Made by a program: the position numbers and the translations under genes. Shown here in pieces: positions 51,827-59,657 of a stretch of DNA of 64,000 nucleotides; position 1 is the first letter of the stretch; the number at the start of each line of letters is the position of its first letter. The stretch comes from an uncultured Oscillospiraceae bacterium (GTDB taxonomy: Bacteria; Bacillota; Clostridia; Oscillospirales; Acutalibacteraceae). Location of the stretch: positions 20,330-84,329 of the forward strand of contig UQGM01000005.1 in NCBI GenBank assembly GCA_900540535.1, in the 5' to 3' direction. Below the pieces are notes generated by a model. It worked only from the letters and a program-made list of their open reading frames with translations, ran no database searches and was not told the DNA's origin.

Positions 51827-52810
51827 ATGAAAAACAGAAGAACATTTTTAATTTTAGCGGTCGCCGTATTCTTTACTGCGGCCGCAGTAATTATATCAAT
51901 ATGTACGGGACGCTATCCCCTTACAATCGGCTCGATTCTCAAGGGAGACGAAATGGCGGTAAGGGTATTCCTCACTCTGCGTCTGCCAAGGGTAATAATG
52001 TCCGTTGTGGCAGGCTTTGCAATAGGCTGCGCCGGATGGGTTTATCAGACCATATTCAATAATCCGCTGGCTTCTCCCGATATTATAGGCGTTTCTTCAG
52101 GAGCCAGCGCCGGAGCCGCTTTTGCAATACTCTTCCTCTCCGGCGGAGCTTTTGCGGTAACCTCTTCCGCTTTTGTAGGCGGAATTATTGCGGTTATCCT
52201 CTCCCTTACTCTATCGGCTGTATGCGGAAGAAATCAGATTGCATCAGTAGTTCTTTCAGGTATCGCCGTTAACGCCATTGCTCAGGCTATACTTATGACC
52301 CTAAAGCTTGCCGCCGACCCAGAAAAACAGCTTGCTTCCATTGAATACTGGACTATGGGTTCTTTAAGCGCCGTGACAGCGTCAAAAATTCCCGCTGCGG
52401 TCATTACTGCTTTGGCTTCAAGCTTTCTGCTTATTATTCTCCACCGTCAGATTCTCATTCTCTCTGCCGGAACCCATGAAGCAAAAATGCTTGGAGTAAA
52501 CGTGAATTTAGTGCGTTTTACGGTGCTGATTCTGGCAACACTCGCTGTTACCTCAGCAGTGAGTGTAACGGGACTTATCAGTTTTATCGGACTCCTCGCC
52601 CCACACTGCGCAAGACTTATAATGAAGCACAACAGGGCATCTTCAATGGTGCTGGGCGGAATTATGGGTGCACTTATTATGACTCTTGCAGATATTCTCG
52701 CACGCAGTATTACAAACACTGAACTGCCCATAAGTATATTTACCTCACTTTTAGGAGCTCCCTTTATGCTCTATCTTATTGCCAAAGGAGAGAAGAAATT
52801 TGGCTTCTGA
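51827..52810 (+). CDS. FecCD-family ABC transporter permease
   Basis: A 327-residue permease, about ten membrane helices, of the BtuC/FecCD type (PF01032). Conserved: VFLTLRLPRVIMSVVAGFAIG, NPLASPDIIGVSSGASAGAAF, GLISFIGLLAPHCARLIMKHN (the coupling-helix region), and the C-terminal LPISIFTSLLGAPFMLYLIAK. It starts three bases after the binding protein's stop, with no clear ribosome site of its own, so translation is probably coupled. Would form the homodimeric channel with the adjacent ATPase. Confidence 0.93.
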   Translation: MKNRRTFLILAVAVFFTAAAVIISICTGRYPLTIGSILKGDEMAVRVFLTLRLPRVIMSVVAGFAIGCAGWVYQTIFNNPLASPDIIGVSSGASAGAAFAILFLSGGAFAVTSSAFVGGIIAVILSLTLSAVCGRNQIASVVLSGIAVNAIAQAILMTLKLAADPEKQLASIEYWTMGSLSAVTASKIPAAVITALASSFLLIILHRQILILSAGTHEAKMLGVNVNLVRFTVLILATLAVTSAVSVTGLISFIGLLAPHCARLIMKHNRASSMVLGGIMGALIMTLADILARSITNTELPISIFTSLLGAPFMLYLIAKGEKKFGF

Positions 52811-53597
52811 TTTTTTCAGCATCAAAAATCTTTCCGTCAGCTTTGACGGCAAAAGCATACTGGAAAACGTTTCCTTTACTTTGGAAAAAGGAAAGCTTAC
52901 CGGACTTTTAGGTGTAAACGGAAGCGGAAAAAGCACTCTCCTTAAAGGCATCTGCTCAATTTGCGGAACTTATGAAAGCTGCACAGTGGCAGGAGAAGAG
53001 ATTAAAAAGCTCTCCGCCAAAAAGACAGCTCAGCTTATAAGCTATATCCCACAAAAAAGCGGAATAGAGCTTTCGGTTTCCGTACTGGATACGGTACTTA
53101 TGGGATATAATCCGGTACTGGGAATATTTGAAAATCCAAATGAAGAGCAGAAAAAAAGAGCAGTTAAGGCAATCTGTGAGGTTGGACTTTCCGAAAAGAT
53201 AAATGATAATTATCTCACTTTGAGCGAAGGACAAAAACAGCTTTGCATCCTTGCCAGAACAATGGTTCAGAACACAAAAATTTTGCTTCTTGATGAGCCG
53301 GAAAGCTCTCTTGACTTTACAAATAAGCGTATGCTTTTAAAGAAAGTAAAGGAAACTGTATATGACAAAGAAAAAGCTGCCCTTATATGTCTTCACGATC
53401 CCATGTGTGCCCTGGAGTTCTGCGACAGGCTTTTGATTATCTCAGAGGGAAAAATATGCGACAGCATAAACCCTAAAGAGGACAGTGAGGAAAAAACAGC
53501 AAATGCACTCAGGACTATTTACGGAAATATAGAGGTTTTCCGCCATAAGGGAAAGCTTTTCATAACGGAGGAAGAAAGCGATGAAACCCGGAATTAA
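52800..53597 (+). CDS. ABC transporter ATP-binding protein of the FecE type
   Basis: A 265-residue ATPase. Walker A is LGVNGSGKSTLLKGI near residue 40, Q-loop SYIPQK, signature LSEGQKQLCILART near 138, Walker B ILLLDEPESSLDF, and the H-loop LICLHDPMCALEF. The start is TTG 52800, with AAAGGAGA about eight bases before, overlapping the permease end by 11 bases; an earlier in-frame TTG lacks a ribosome site. Partner of the FecCD permease; its stop overlaps the ModE-like gene by 17 bases. Confidence 0.93.
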   Translation: MASDFFSIKNLSVSFDGKSILENVSFTLEKGKLTGLLGVNGSGKSTLLKGICSICGTYESCTVAGEEIKKLSAKKTAQLISYIPQKSGIELSVSVLDTVLMGYNPVLGIFENPNEEQKKRAVKAICEVGLSEKINDNYLTLSEGQKQLCILARTMVQNTKILLLDEPESSLDFTNKRMLLKKVKETVYDKEKAALICLHDPMCALEFCDRLLIISEGKICDSINPKEDSEEKTANALRTIYGNIEVFRHKGKLFITEEESDETRN

Positions 53598-53916
53598 AGT
53601 GATGCTTATCAGCGACCAAGGAGAAAAGTTTTTCGGAGAAGGACCGTACAGACTCCTTAAGGAAACAGAAAAAACAGGTTCTCTACGCTGTGCCGCTTCA
53701 AATATGGGTATGGCTTATTCAAAAGCTATACGAATTATATCGGCAGCAGAAGAAAACTTAGGATTTAAACTCACTTACAGAAAAATCGGAGGAAAAGGCG
53801 GAGGCGGAAGTCTTCTGACCGAGGAAGCAAAAGAGCTTCTCGGGAAATACAAAAAATATAAAGCCGCCTGCAATGAGGCAGCAGAAAAGATATACTGTGA
53901 AATTTTTGAGGAGTAA
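53581..53916 (+). CDS. ModE-like winged-helix regulator (DNA-binding domain only)
   Basis: A 111-residue protein matching the N-terminal LysR-type winged helix of ModE: PYRLLKETEKTGSLRCAASNMGMAYSKAIRIISAAEENLGFKL with the wing GGKGGGGSLLTEEAKELL. It lacks the C-terminal MOP/TOBE molybdate-binding domains, as in many short ModE homologues, so how it senses molybdate is not visible. It is the last gene of the importer operon, overlapping the ATPase gene by 17 bases, with CGGAGG before the ATG. It likely binds the palindrome at 50738-50761. Confidence 0.88.
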   Translation: MKPGIKVMLISDQGEKFFGEGPYRLLKETEKTGSLRCAASNMGMAYSKAIRIISAAEENLGFKLTYRKIGGKGGGGSLLTEEAKELLGKYKKYKAACNEAAEKIYCEIFEE

Positions 53917-53955
53917 AATTCAAAAACAGTTTCACAAAATAAACTGAGATACAAA

Positions 53956-53986
53956 AAACCGCTCTCCCGAAACGGGAAAGCGGTTT
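53956..53986. terminator. Shared terminator between the ModE-like gene and tsf
   Basis: AAACCGCT/AGCGGTTT with inner CCCG/CGGG pairing. The minus strand continues with TTTTTTG and the plus strand with AATTTTATC, so it serves the two converging units, more strongly tsf. Confidence 0.8.
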
Positions 53987-54022
53987 AATTTTATCTTTTA
54001 AGTTTCAGCCAACAAGCTAAAA

Positions 54023-54943
54023 TTAGCCCATCATGCTTGCAACTTCCTCAGCGAAGTTGTCTTCTCTCTTCTGGAGACCTTCACCCTTAGCATATCTTGT
54101 GAAGCCGAGAACCTTGATGTCAGCACCGATTTCCTTGGCAACTTTCTCAACGTACTTAGCAACAGTGTAGTCGCCGTCCTTAACGAACTGCTGATCCATA
54201 AGGCAGTTTTCCTTATAGAACTTGCCGATTCTGCCCATAACGATCTTCTCGATAACAGCAGCGGGCTTATTCTTGTTCTTCTCGTCCTCAGCAAGCTGAG
54301 CTGTAAGGATGCCCTTTTCATGCTCGATAACCTCTGCGGGTACGCTTGCCTCGTCAAGATACTCGGGGCTCATAGCTGCAACCTGCATTGCAACATCCTT
54401 ACCCATAGCCTTGAAAGCGTCGTTGTCAGCAGCGTCTGTATCGAACTGAACCATAACACCAACGGATCCACCGCCGTGGATGTAAGTTGCAACTGTTCCC
54501 TCAACTCTTACGAAACGGCGAACTTTCATGTTCTCACCGATTGAAAGGATCTTATCCTGAAGATTTTCCTGAACAGTTCTGTCTGTGCCGTGGAGCTTGC
54601 TCTCAAGAAGAGCCTCAACGTCAGCAGGATTTACCTCAACGATTGTCTTAGCAATGTCAAGAACAAGTGCCTTGAACTCGTCGTTCTTAGCAACAAAGTC
54701 TGTCTCAGAGTTAACCTCAACGAGAACGCCGACTTTCTTCTCCTCATCGTTGTATGCGAGAACTACGCCTTCAGCAGCGATTCTGCTTGCCTTTTTAGTA
54801 GCAGCAGCAAGTCCCTTTTCTCTGAGAATATCAATTGCCTTGTCCATGTCGCCGTTCGCCTCAGTCAGAGCTGATTTGCAAGCCATCATGCCAACGCCTG
54901 TCTTCTCACGAAGTGCCTTTACGTCCTGAGCTGTAAATGCCAT
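54023..54943 (-). CDS. tsf: Translation elongation factor Ts
   Basis: Nucleotide exchange factor for EF-Tu, 306 residues. It starts MAFTAQDVKALREKTGVGMM (UBA-like N-domain with the TGVGMMxCKxAL signature), then the core with VNSETDFVAKNDEFKALV, the TDFVA motif that inserts in EF-Tu, and VRRFVRVEG. ATG 54943, with GGAGG seven bases before it, is the standard start; the frame continues upstream without relevance. It follows rpsB by 74 bases as usual. Confidence 0.97.
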   Translation of the reverse strand: MAFTAQDVKALREKTGVGMMACKSALTEANGDMDKAIDILREKGLAAATKKASRIAAEGVVLAYNDEEKKVGVLVEVNSETDFVAKNDEFKALVLDIAKTIVEVNPADVEALLESKLHGTDRTVQENLQDKILSIGENMKVRRFVRVEGTVATYIHGGGSVGVMVQFDTDAADNDAFKAMGKDVAMQVAAMSPEYLDEASVPAEVIEHEKGILTAQLAEDEKNKNKPAAVIEKIVMGRIGKFYKENCLMDQQFVKDGDYTVAKYVEKVAKEIGADIKVLGFTRYAKGEGLQKREDNFAEEVASMMG

Positions 54944-54970
54944 TTTTATTCCTCCAAACATTTTTTGTGA

Positions 54971-54999
54971 AAATGCCCGGGCTTTACACACGGGCATTT
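54971..54999 (-). terminator. Intergenic hairpin between rpsB and tsf
   Basis: AAATGCCCG pairs with CGGGCATTT on the minus strand; it is followed by TCAC rather than a T run, so it is more likely a transcript-processing or partial attenuation element than a full terminator. Confidence 0.5.
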
Positions 55000-55017
55000 G
55001 AAAATTTTTATTATTGA

Positions 55018-55755
55018 TTATTCCTCAACTGAAGCTTCCTCAGCAGCTGCCTCTTCCTCAGCGGGAGCGTCGTTGCCGCCTCTTCCCTCAATAACAGCGT
55101 CAGCCATTGCTGCAGAGATAAGCTTTACAGCACGGATAGCATCATCGTTACCGGGAATTACATAGTCAACTTCGTCGGGATCGCAGTTTGTGTCAACAAT
55201 AGCTACGATCGGAATATGAAGCTTCTTAGCCTCAGCAACAGCAATTCTCTCTTTGCGGGGGTCAACGATGAACATTGCAGCGGGCTGCTTCTTCATCTCT
55301 GTGATACCGCCGATGAACTTCTCAAGCTTTTCGATTTCGAGCTTAAGCTTTACAACTTCCTTCTTGGGAAGCATATCGAATGTGCCGTCTTCTTCCATGC
55401 CCTTAAGCTGAGCAAGTCTCTTGATTCTGTGCTGGATTGTCTTAAAGTTTGTAAGCATACCGCCGAGCCAACGTGCATTTACGTAAGGCATTCCGCAGCG
55501 TACAGCCTCTTCACGAACGGAATCCTGAGCCTGCTTCTTTGTGCCGACAAAAAGGATTTCCTCGCCGTTTGCAGCAAGATCGCGAACGAACATATAAGCG
55601 TCGTCAAGCTTCTTAACTGTCTTCTGGAGGTCGATAATGTAAATACCGTTACGCTCCGTGAAAATGTACTCTGCCATTTTGGGGTTCCATCTTCTTGTCT
55701 GATGGCCAAAATGTACGCCTGCTTCGAGCAGCTGCTTCATTGATACTACTGCCAT
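55018..55755 (-). CDS. rpsB: 30S ribosomal protein S2
   Basis: 245 residues starting [20 protein letters not shown], the universal S2 opening ([26 protein letters not shown] next). It also has [15 protein letters not shown] and [23 protein letters not shown]. An acidic Ala/Glu tail closes it. The ATG at 55755 follows AAGGAGG; the longer open frame upstream is leader. First gene of rpsB-tsf. Confidence 0.98.
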   Translation of the reverse strand: MAVVSMKQLLEAGVHFGHQTRRWNPKMAEYIFTERNGIYIIDLQKTVKKLDDAYMFVRDLAANGEEILFVGTKKQAQDSVREEAVRCGMPYVNARWLGGMLTNFKTIQHRIKRLAQLKGMEEDGTFDMLPKKEVVKLKLEIEKLEKFIGGITEMKKQPAAMFIVDPRKERIAVAEAKKLHIPIVAIVDTNCDPDEVDYVIPGNDDAIRAVKLISAAMADAVIEGRGGNDAPAEEEAAAEEASVEE

Positions 55756-55860
55756 GTTTTTATTCCTCCTTAGTTTAACCTCCGCAGGGCCTATAAAACT
55801 GCAACACATTTTATAATGTGCACCGGCAGAACAAAACCTCTGCGTGCGATTTGCCTTGAA

Positions 55861-55889
55861 ATTATACCATAGTATGACGTAGTTTGCAA
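55861..55889 (-). promoter_or_regulatory. rpsB-tsf promoter
   Basis: TTGCAA (55884-55889), 17 bases, TATAAT (55861-55866) on the minus strand. The transcript would have a leader of about 100 bases containing GC-rich pairing segments, room for an S2 autoregulatory element, though I cannot fold it reliably by eye. Confidence 0.75.
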
Positions 55890-55912
55890 GAGTAATTATA
55901 AAATTTTTGCCC

Positions 55913-56212
55913 TTAAATTTGTTTAAAATTACTCTCAAAATATCCACGTTTTCTCGTCGGACTTCTCTGCTCCTGATTCTTGCAGTCAACTATTATCGTA
56001 TCGTCTCCTATGACCTTTATGCTCTTCCAGGGAATTACAATATCCTCTTCCCTGCCCAGAAGTCCCAGAGCCTTTTGACGTCCGTAAACTATTATGGAGA
56101 CAAGCTCCCCGGTCTGTGTGTCAATTTCTATGTCGCATATTCCGCCCATTTTCATGCCGTTTGCAATATTTATAATTTCCTTGTTTCTCAAATCGGTTAT
56201 CTTACACTGCAT
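55913..56212 (-). CDS. YlmC/YmxH-family PRC-barrel protein
   Basis: A 99-residue single PRC-barrel-like protein starting [20 protein letters not shown], with [22 protein letters not shown] and [20 protein letters not shown], the YlmC/YmxH signature. In spore formers this family is annotated as sporulation-associated, but molecular function is not settled. ATG 56212 has GGGAGG six bases before it. It stands between rpsB and the antiporter gene on the same strand. Confidence 0.85.
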   Translation of the reverse strand: MQCKITDLRNKEIINIANGMKMGGICDIEIDTQTGELVSIIVYGRQKALGLLGREEDIVIPWKSIKVIGDDTIIVDCKNQEQRSPTRKRGYFESNFKQI

Positions 56213-56288
56213 AAAAATGCCTCCCTTAAATTCCATATACAATATATATCTATTTACAGAGAGGGAAATATACCACTTTCTTTTTGTC

Positions 56289-57467
56289 TTATTCCTCCGG
56301 AAGAAGCTTCTTATAGAAAATATCAATGAGGAATGCACCTAAGGGAGCGGTAATGAATATCGACAGCACCGCAACGGTAAGCACTGCCATGCCGCAGCTG
56401 AGTCCCATTGAAAGAGGCACAGCTCCGATTGCAGCCTGAACGGTGGCTTTGGGGATATAGGAAATCATGCAGAAAAGCTTTTCCTTTCCGTTGAGCTTTG
56501 TTCCCAGCATACATACAAATACGCCTGCCATACGGAACAAAAGAGCTCCGAGCACCACAAGTACCGCAGAAACGCCGTATTTGAGAGCATAGGAAGGATC
56601 TGCACAGGCTCCTACAAGCACAAACAAAAGTATTTCCGCCGCTACCCAAAGCTTATTATATTTTTCAGAAAGTCTTTTTGCAAGTACATTATAGTCCCTG
56701 TATATTGCAAGCCCCATTGCCATTACGGCGATAAGTCCGGAGAAAGGAAAAATCCCCTTGAGACTGTTTTCAGCCTGAATAAACAAAAATGAAAAGCTCA
56801 GAAGAATGAGTATTTTCAGGGAATCACGCATATGCACCTTTTTGAAAAAGCGTGACATGATTAGTCCGATAACTACTCCAAGCAGTGCTCCGCAAACTAT
56901 GGAAACGGGAACCTGCAAAAACACTGACGGGGAAAATGCTCCCTGCTGAGCAAGAGATGTAAAGGATGTAAAGAGAACTATTACAAACACATCGTCGGCG
57001 GAAGCTCCTGCAAGAATAAGCTGCGGTATGCTTTTCTTTGTACCCCTGCCCTCTTCCATAATTTTAATCATTCTGGGCACTATTACTGCCGGTGAAACTG
57101 CCGCAATGACACTGCCCATTATAAGAGCTTCCGTAAGAGTAATACCCAAAAGCTTGGGAGCTAAAATGGCTGTACCTGCAATTTCAAAGAGAGCCGGCAC
57201 AAAACACATCATTATTGCCGGTCTGCCCACCTTTTTAAGGTCGTCGATATCAAGTGAAAGTCCGGCTCTCATAAGGATTATAACCAGAGCCAGCTGCCTT
57301 AAATCCGCGGAAATTCCGAGGATTGATTCATCCAGCAAATTGAGAACATATGGACCTAAAATAATTCCTGTGATTATCATACCCACCAAAGATGGCAGAC
57401 GAAGCTTTTTAAAGATTTCGCCTAAAATCATTCCCAAAAGAAAAATAAGAGCAAGACTTGTTAACAT
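56289..57467 (-). CDS. Cation:proton antiporter (CPA2-like), controlled by a fluoride riboswitch
   Basis: A 392-residue membrane protein with about 12 helices (Na_H_Exchanger fold): LIFLLGMILGEIFKKLRLPSLVGMIITGIILGP at the start, the LVIILMRAGLSLDIDDL region, an unwound-helix Asp in ILAGASADDVFVIVLFTS, and IPKATVQAAIGAVPL near the C-terminus. ATG 57467 has GGAGGG eight bases before. The fluoride aptamer directly upstream indicates induction by fluoride; such antiporters are known fluoride-switch targets and are thought to help export F- or adjust pH, which is an inference here. Immediately downstream of a MATE exporter. Confidence 0.9.
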   Translation of the reverse strand: MLTSLALIFLLGMILGEIFKKLRLPSLVGMIITGIILGPYVLNLLDESILGISADLRQLALVIILMRAGLSLDIDDLKKVGRPAIMMCFVPALFEIAGTAILAPKLLGITLTEALIMGSVIAAVSPAVIVPRMIKIMEEGRGTKKSIPQLILAGASADDVFVIVLFTSFTSLAQQGAFSPSVFLQVPVSIVCGALLGVVIGLIMSRFFKKVHMRDSLKILILLSFSFLFIQAENSLKGIFPFSGLIAVMAMGLAIYRDYNVLAKRLSEKYNKLWVAAEILLFVLVGACADPSYALKYGVSAVLVVLGALLFRMAGVFVCMLGTKLNGKEKLFCMISYIPKATVQAAIGAVPLSMGLSCGMAVLTVAVLSIFITAPLGAFLIDIFYKKLLPEE

Positions 57468-57497
57468 AAAATACCCTCCGTTAAATCGCAGAAAAAG

Positions 57498-57542
57498 AAA
57501 AAAGCTGACAATTTCTGCGTAAAATTCGCAGAAGTCATCAGC
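57498..57542 (-). terminator. Expression-platform terminator of the fluoride riboswitch
   Basis: On the minus strand GCTGATGACTTCTGCG (57527-57542) pairs with CGCAGAAATTGTCAGC (57504-57519), with two wobbles and a single mismatch, followed by TTTTTT. The 5' arm is the 3' end of the aptamer, so fluoride-bound aptamer and terminator exclude each other: fluoride turns the gene on. Confidence 0.85.
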
Positions 57543-57607
57543 ATTAAAAATCAGATTTAAATGCGGTTTCGGATTATATCCGTGGGAGAACCTCATTCCC
57601 GTTTACC
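57527..57607 (-). promoter_or_regulatory. Fluoride riboswitch (crcB motif)
   Basis: Minus-strand RNA shows P1 GGGA/TCCC enclosing the loop ATGAGGTTC, a variable hairpin CGGAT/ATCCG, the conserved AAACCGC, P3 GCATTA/TAATGC, and the invariant GCTGATGACTTC. The loop GAGGT can pair with ACTTC to form the pseudoknot that encloses fluoride and Mg2+. All conserved parts of the crcB motif are in order. It lies about 60 bases before the antiporter ATG. Confidence 0.92.
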
Positions 57608-57612
57608 GAAAA

Positions 57613-57641
57613 AGTGTATCACATCTGAGATATTTTTTCAA
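57613..57641 (-). promoter_or_regulatory. Promoter of the fluoride-controlled antiporter gene
   Basis: TTGAAA (57636-57641), a 17-base spacer and TACACT (57613-57618) on the minus strand. Transcription would start just at the aptamer's 5' end. The -35 overlaps the last codons of the MATE gene. Confidence 0.7.
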
Positions 57642-58981
57642 GCTTCTTCAGGCAGATATTTTTCCCGTTTGATTCTGTAAAGAACCATTCCGAAAATATC
57701 GGCAATTGCCCAGCCGATTGGTACTGAAATCCAGATGCCCATAATTCCAAACTCCGGTATTGCAGAAAGGATATAAGCCAGCGCAACACGCAGTCCAAGT
57801 GAAATCACAGTAAGCACAAGGGAGATTGACGGCTTACCGATACTCCTGTATAGTCCGTAGAGCAGGAAAAGTATTCCGATTCCAACATAGCAGGCTCCCT
57901 CGGTTCTGAGATATCCGACGCCGATTGAGATAATCTCCGCCTCCTCTGCCTTTACAAAAAGCTGCATAAGGGGCGAAGCGAAAATGAACACACATGCTGA
58001 TGAAACAGCGCAGAAAACAGACGATATTAAAATAGCTGTTTTATAGCCCTGATTAATTCTGTTTTTCTTTCCGGCGCCGTAGTTCTGGGCGACAAAAGTT
58101 GAAAATGCGTTGCCGAAATCCTGAGCAGGCATATAGGCAAAGGCATCTATTTTTACCACCGCCGCAAAAGCTGCACTCACTGCAAAGCCAAAGCTGTTTA
58201 CGAGTCCCTGCACCATGAGTATACCGAGATTCATAACCGATTGCTGTATTGCAGTCAGAAGGGAGTTTGAAAGAATCATTTTAATATAACGTTTTCCAAG
58301 GTGCATATGTGTTTTAGCGGGACATATATCCCTGCCTTTAAGGAAGAAATAAATCGTAATCGCCACAGCCGAAACTCCCTGAGCGATAACGGTAGCCAGA
58401 GCTGCGCCCTCAACTCCCATTGAAAAGCTGACAATAAAAACTATATCCAGCACAATATTCAGCACAGCGGAAACTGCAAGAAAAATAAGGGGTACAAGGG
58501 TATTTCCGACGCTTCTTAAAACTGAGGCAAAGAAATTATAGATATATACAAAGATAATACCTGTAAAAATCACACGAAGATATTCCCTTGTAAACTCCAC
58601 CGCCTGAGCCGGGATATTGAGCCATACAATAAAGTTTTCAAGAAGCAGAAAGGACAAGATATTTATAACAACCGTAACGGCAAAGATGAAAATCAATCCG
58701 TTAAAAATACAGGTTTTCATTTCATCCTTTCGTCCTGCTCCCCAAAGCTGGGAAAACACAACGCCGCTGCCCATACAAAGTCCCAATATAAGGGAAGTAA
58801 GAAGCACCATTAAAGCGTAAGACGAACCGACGGCAGAAAGCGCCGTAGCACCGATTGTTCTGCCGACTATTAAAGTATCCGCAACATTATAAAACTGCTG
58901 CAATATGTTGCCGCAAATCATAGGCAAGCTGAAGCCTATAAGGGATTTGGCTATTTTCCCCTGAGTAAGATTATATGTCAT
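57638..58981 (-). CDS. MATE-family multidrug/toxin exporter
   Basis: A 447-residue, 12-helix exporter in two six-helix bundles. The N-half starts TQGKIAKSLIGFSLPMICGNILQQFYNVADTLIVGRTIG, a strong MATE signature, with GSSYALMVLLTSLILGLCMGSGVVFSQLWG; the C-half repeats it around KIDAFAYMPAQDFGNAFSTFVAQNYGAGKKNR. It drives drug or metabolite export with Na+ or H+. A substrate is not predictable. No TetR/MarR regulator is next to it, and the ATG has a weak ribosome site (GGGAGAATTTGC). Confidence 0.92.
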   Translation of the reverse strand: MTYNLTQGKIAKSLIGFSLPMICGNILQQFYNVADTLIVGRTIGATALSAVGSSYALMVLLTSLILGLCMGSGVVFSQLWGAGRKDEMKTCIFNGLIFIFAVTVVINILSFLLLENFIVWLNIPAQAVEFTREYLRVIFTGIIFVYIYNFFASVLRSVGNTLVPLIFLAVSAVLNIVLDIVFIVSFSMGVEGAALATVIAQGVSAVAITIYFFLKGRDICPAKTHMHLGKRYIKMILSNSLLTAIQQSVMNLGILMVQGLVNSFGFAVSAAFAAVVKIDAFAYMPAQDFGNAFSTFVAQNYGAGKKNRINQGYKTAILISSVFCAVSSACVFIFASPLMQLFVKAEEAEIISIGVGYLRTEGACYVGIGILFLLYGLYRSIGKPSISLVLTVISLGLRVALAYILSAIPEFGIMGIWISVPIGWAIADIFGMVLYRIKREKYLPEEA

Positions 58982-59299
58982 AGTAAAGCAAATTCTCCCA
59001 AAGCAAAATCAGTCAAACTATTTTAACAGAAAAGAAATAGCGTTGCAAGCAATCAACTTAACGCTGTACCTATAACACACAAAACAGAGGTAAACATTAT
59101 ATAAACGAAAAAAGAGTTCTCAAGGGAATTTCTGAATTTACAAACAGAACAGATGCTTAATTATGATATAATATAATAAAAATATTTTATCTCAATCATC
59201 CTATCAGCCTTTTAACTCAACACAAAACCCCATCAATGTTGTTCTGTTTTTGCCTTACTCTTGATAGAATAAAACCATCAAATCAAGGAGGTAAAAAAC
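58982..59299. other. AT-rich spacer between MATE and the accessory cassette
   Basis: About 318 bases between divergent genes. A TAGAAT at about 59263 with a poor -35 could serve the cassette (plus), and another TATAAT lies near 59166. No stem-loop with a convincing T tail was seen. Confidence 0.4.
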
Positions 59300-59653
59300 A
59301 TGAACACAGATAAAATTTATGCAGAACAACTTGCAAATGAGTATGCCCCAAAGGATGACTCCAAGGTCATCGCACTTCGGAAACTGGATGCCAGAGCGAA
59401 ACTTCCGGCAACGGTATTTACCTACACCTTTGGAATTCTCTGTTCTCTGATTGCCGGAATCGGTATGTGCTTGTCTATGGACGTTATCGGAAACGGCAGC
59501 ACAGCTGCACTCGTACTTGGTATAATCATCGGAATCATTGGTTTATCAGGTCTGGGAATCAACTATCCCATTTATAAGAAAATGCTGGCAAAAGGAAAGC
59601 AAAAGTATGCCTTTGAGATTATGGAATTAGCTAAAGAAATCAGCGGAGAATAA
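59300..59653 (+). CDS. Two-helix membrane protein of the accessory cassette, 117 residues
   Basis: A soluble N-terminal helix (MNTDKIYAEQLANEYAPKDD, then KVIALRKLDARAKLPATVFTY) precedes two membrane helices (about 43-62 and 68-88), and a basic helical tail ending ELAKEISGE. Similar small proteins occur beside TetR regulators in Lachnospiraceae-type genomes, sometimes labelled dihydropteridine reductase on weak grounds; I assign no enzyme activity. AAGGAGG precedes the ATG. It starts the cassette and is four bases before the next, frameshifted gene. Confidence 0.75.
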   Translation: MNTDKIYAEQLANEYAPKDDSKVIALRKLDARAKLPATVFTYTFGILCSLIAGIGMCLSMDVIGNGSTAALVLGIIIGIIGLSGLGINYPIYKKMLAKGKQKYAFEIMELAKEISGE

Positions 59654-59657
59654 AAGC

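Noticed and set aside
55216..55743. 175-codon frame antisense to rpsB
   Set aside because: Opposite a universally conserved ribosomal protein gene with a clear start, promoter and terminator context; shadow frame.
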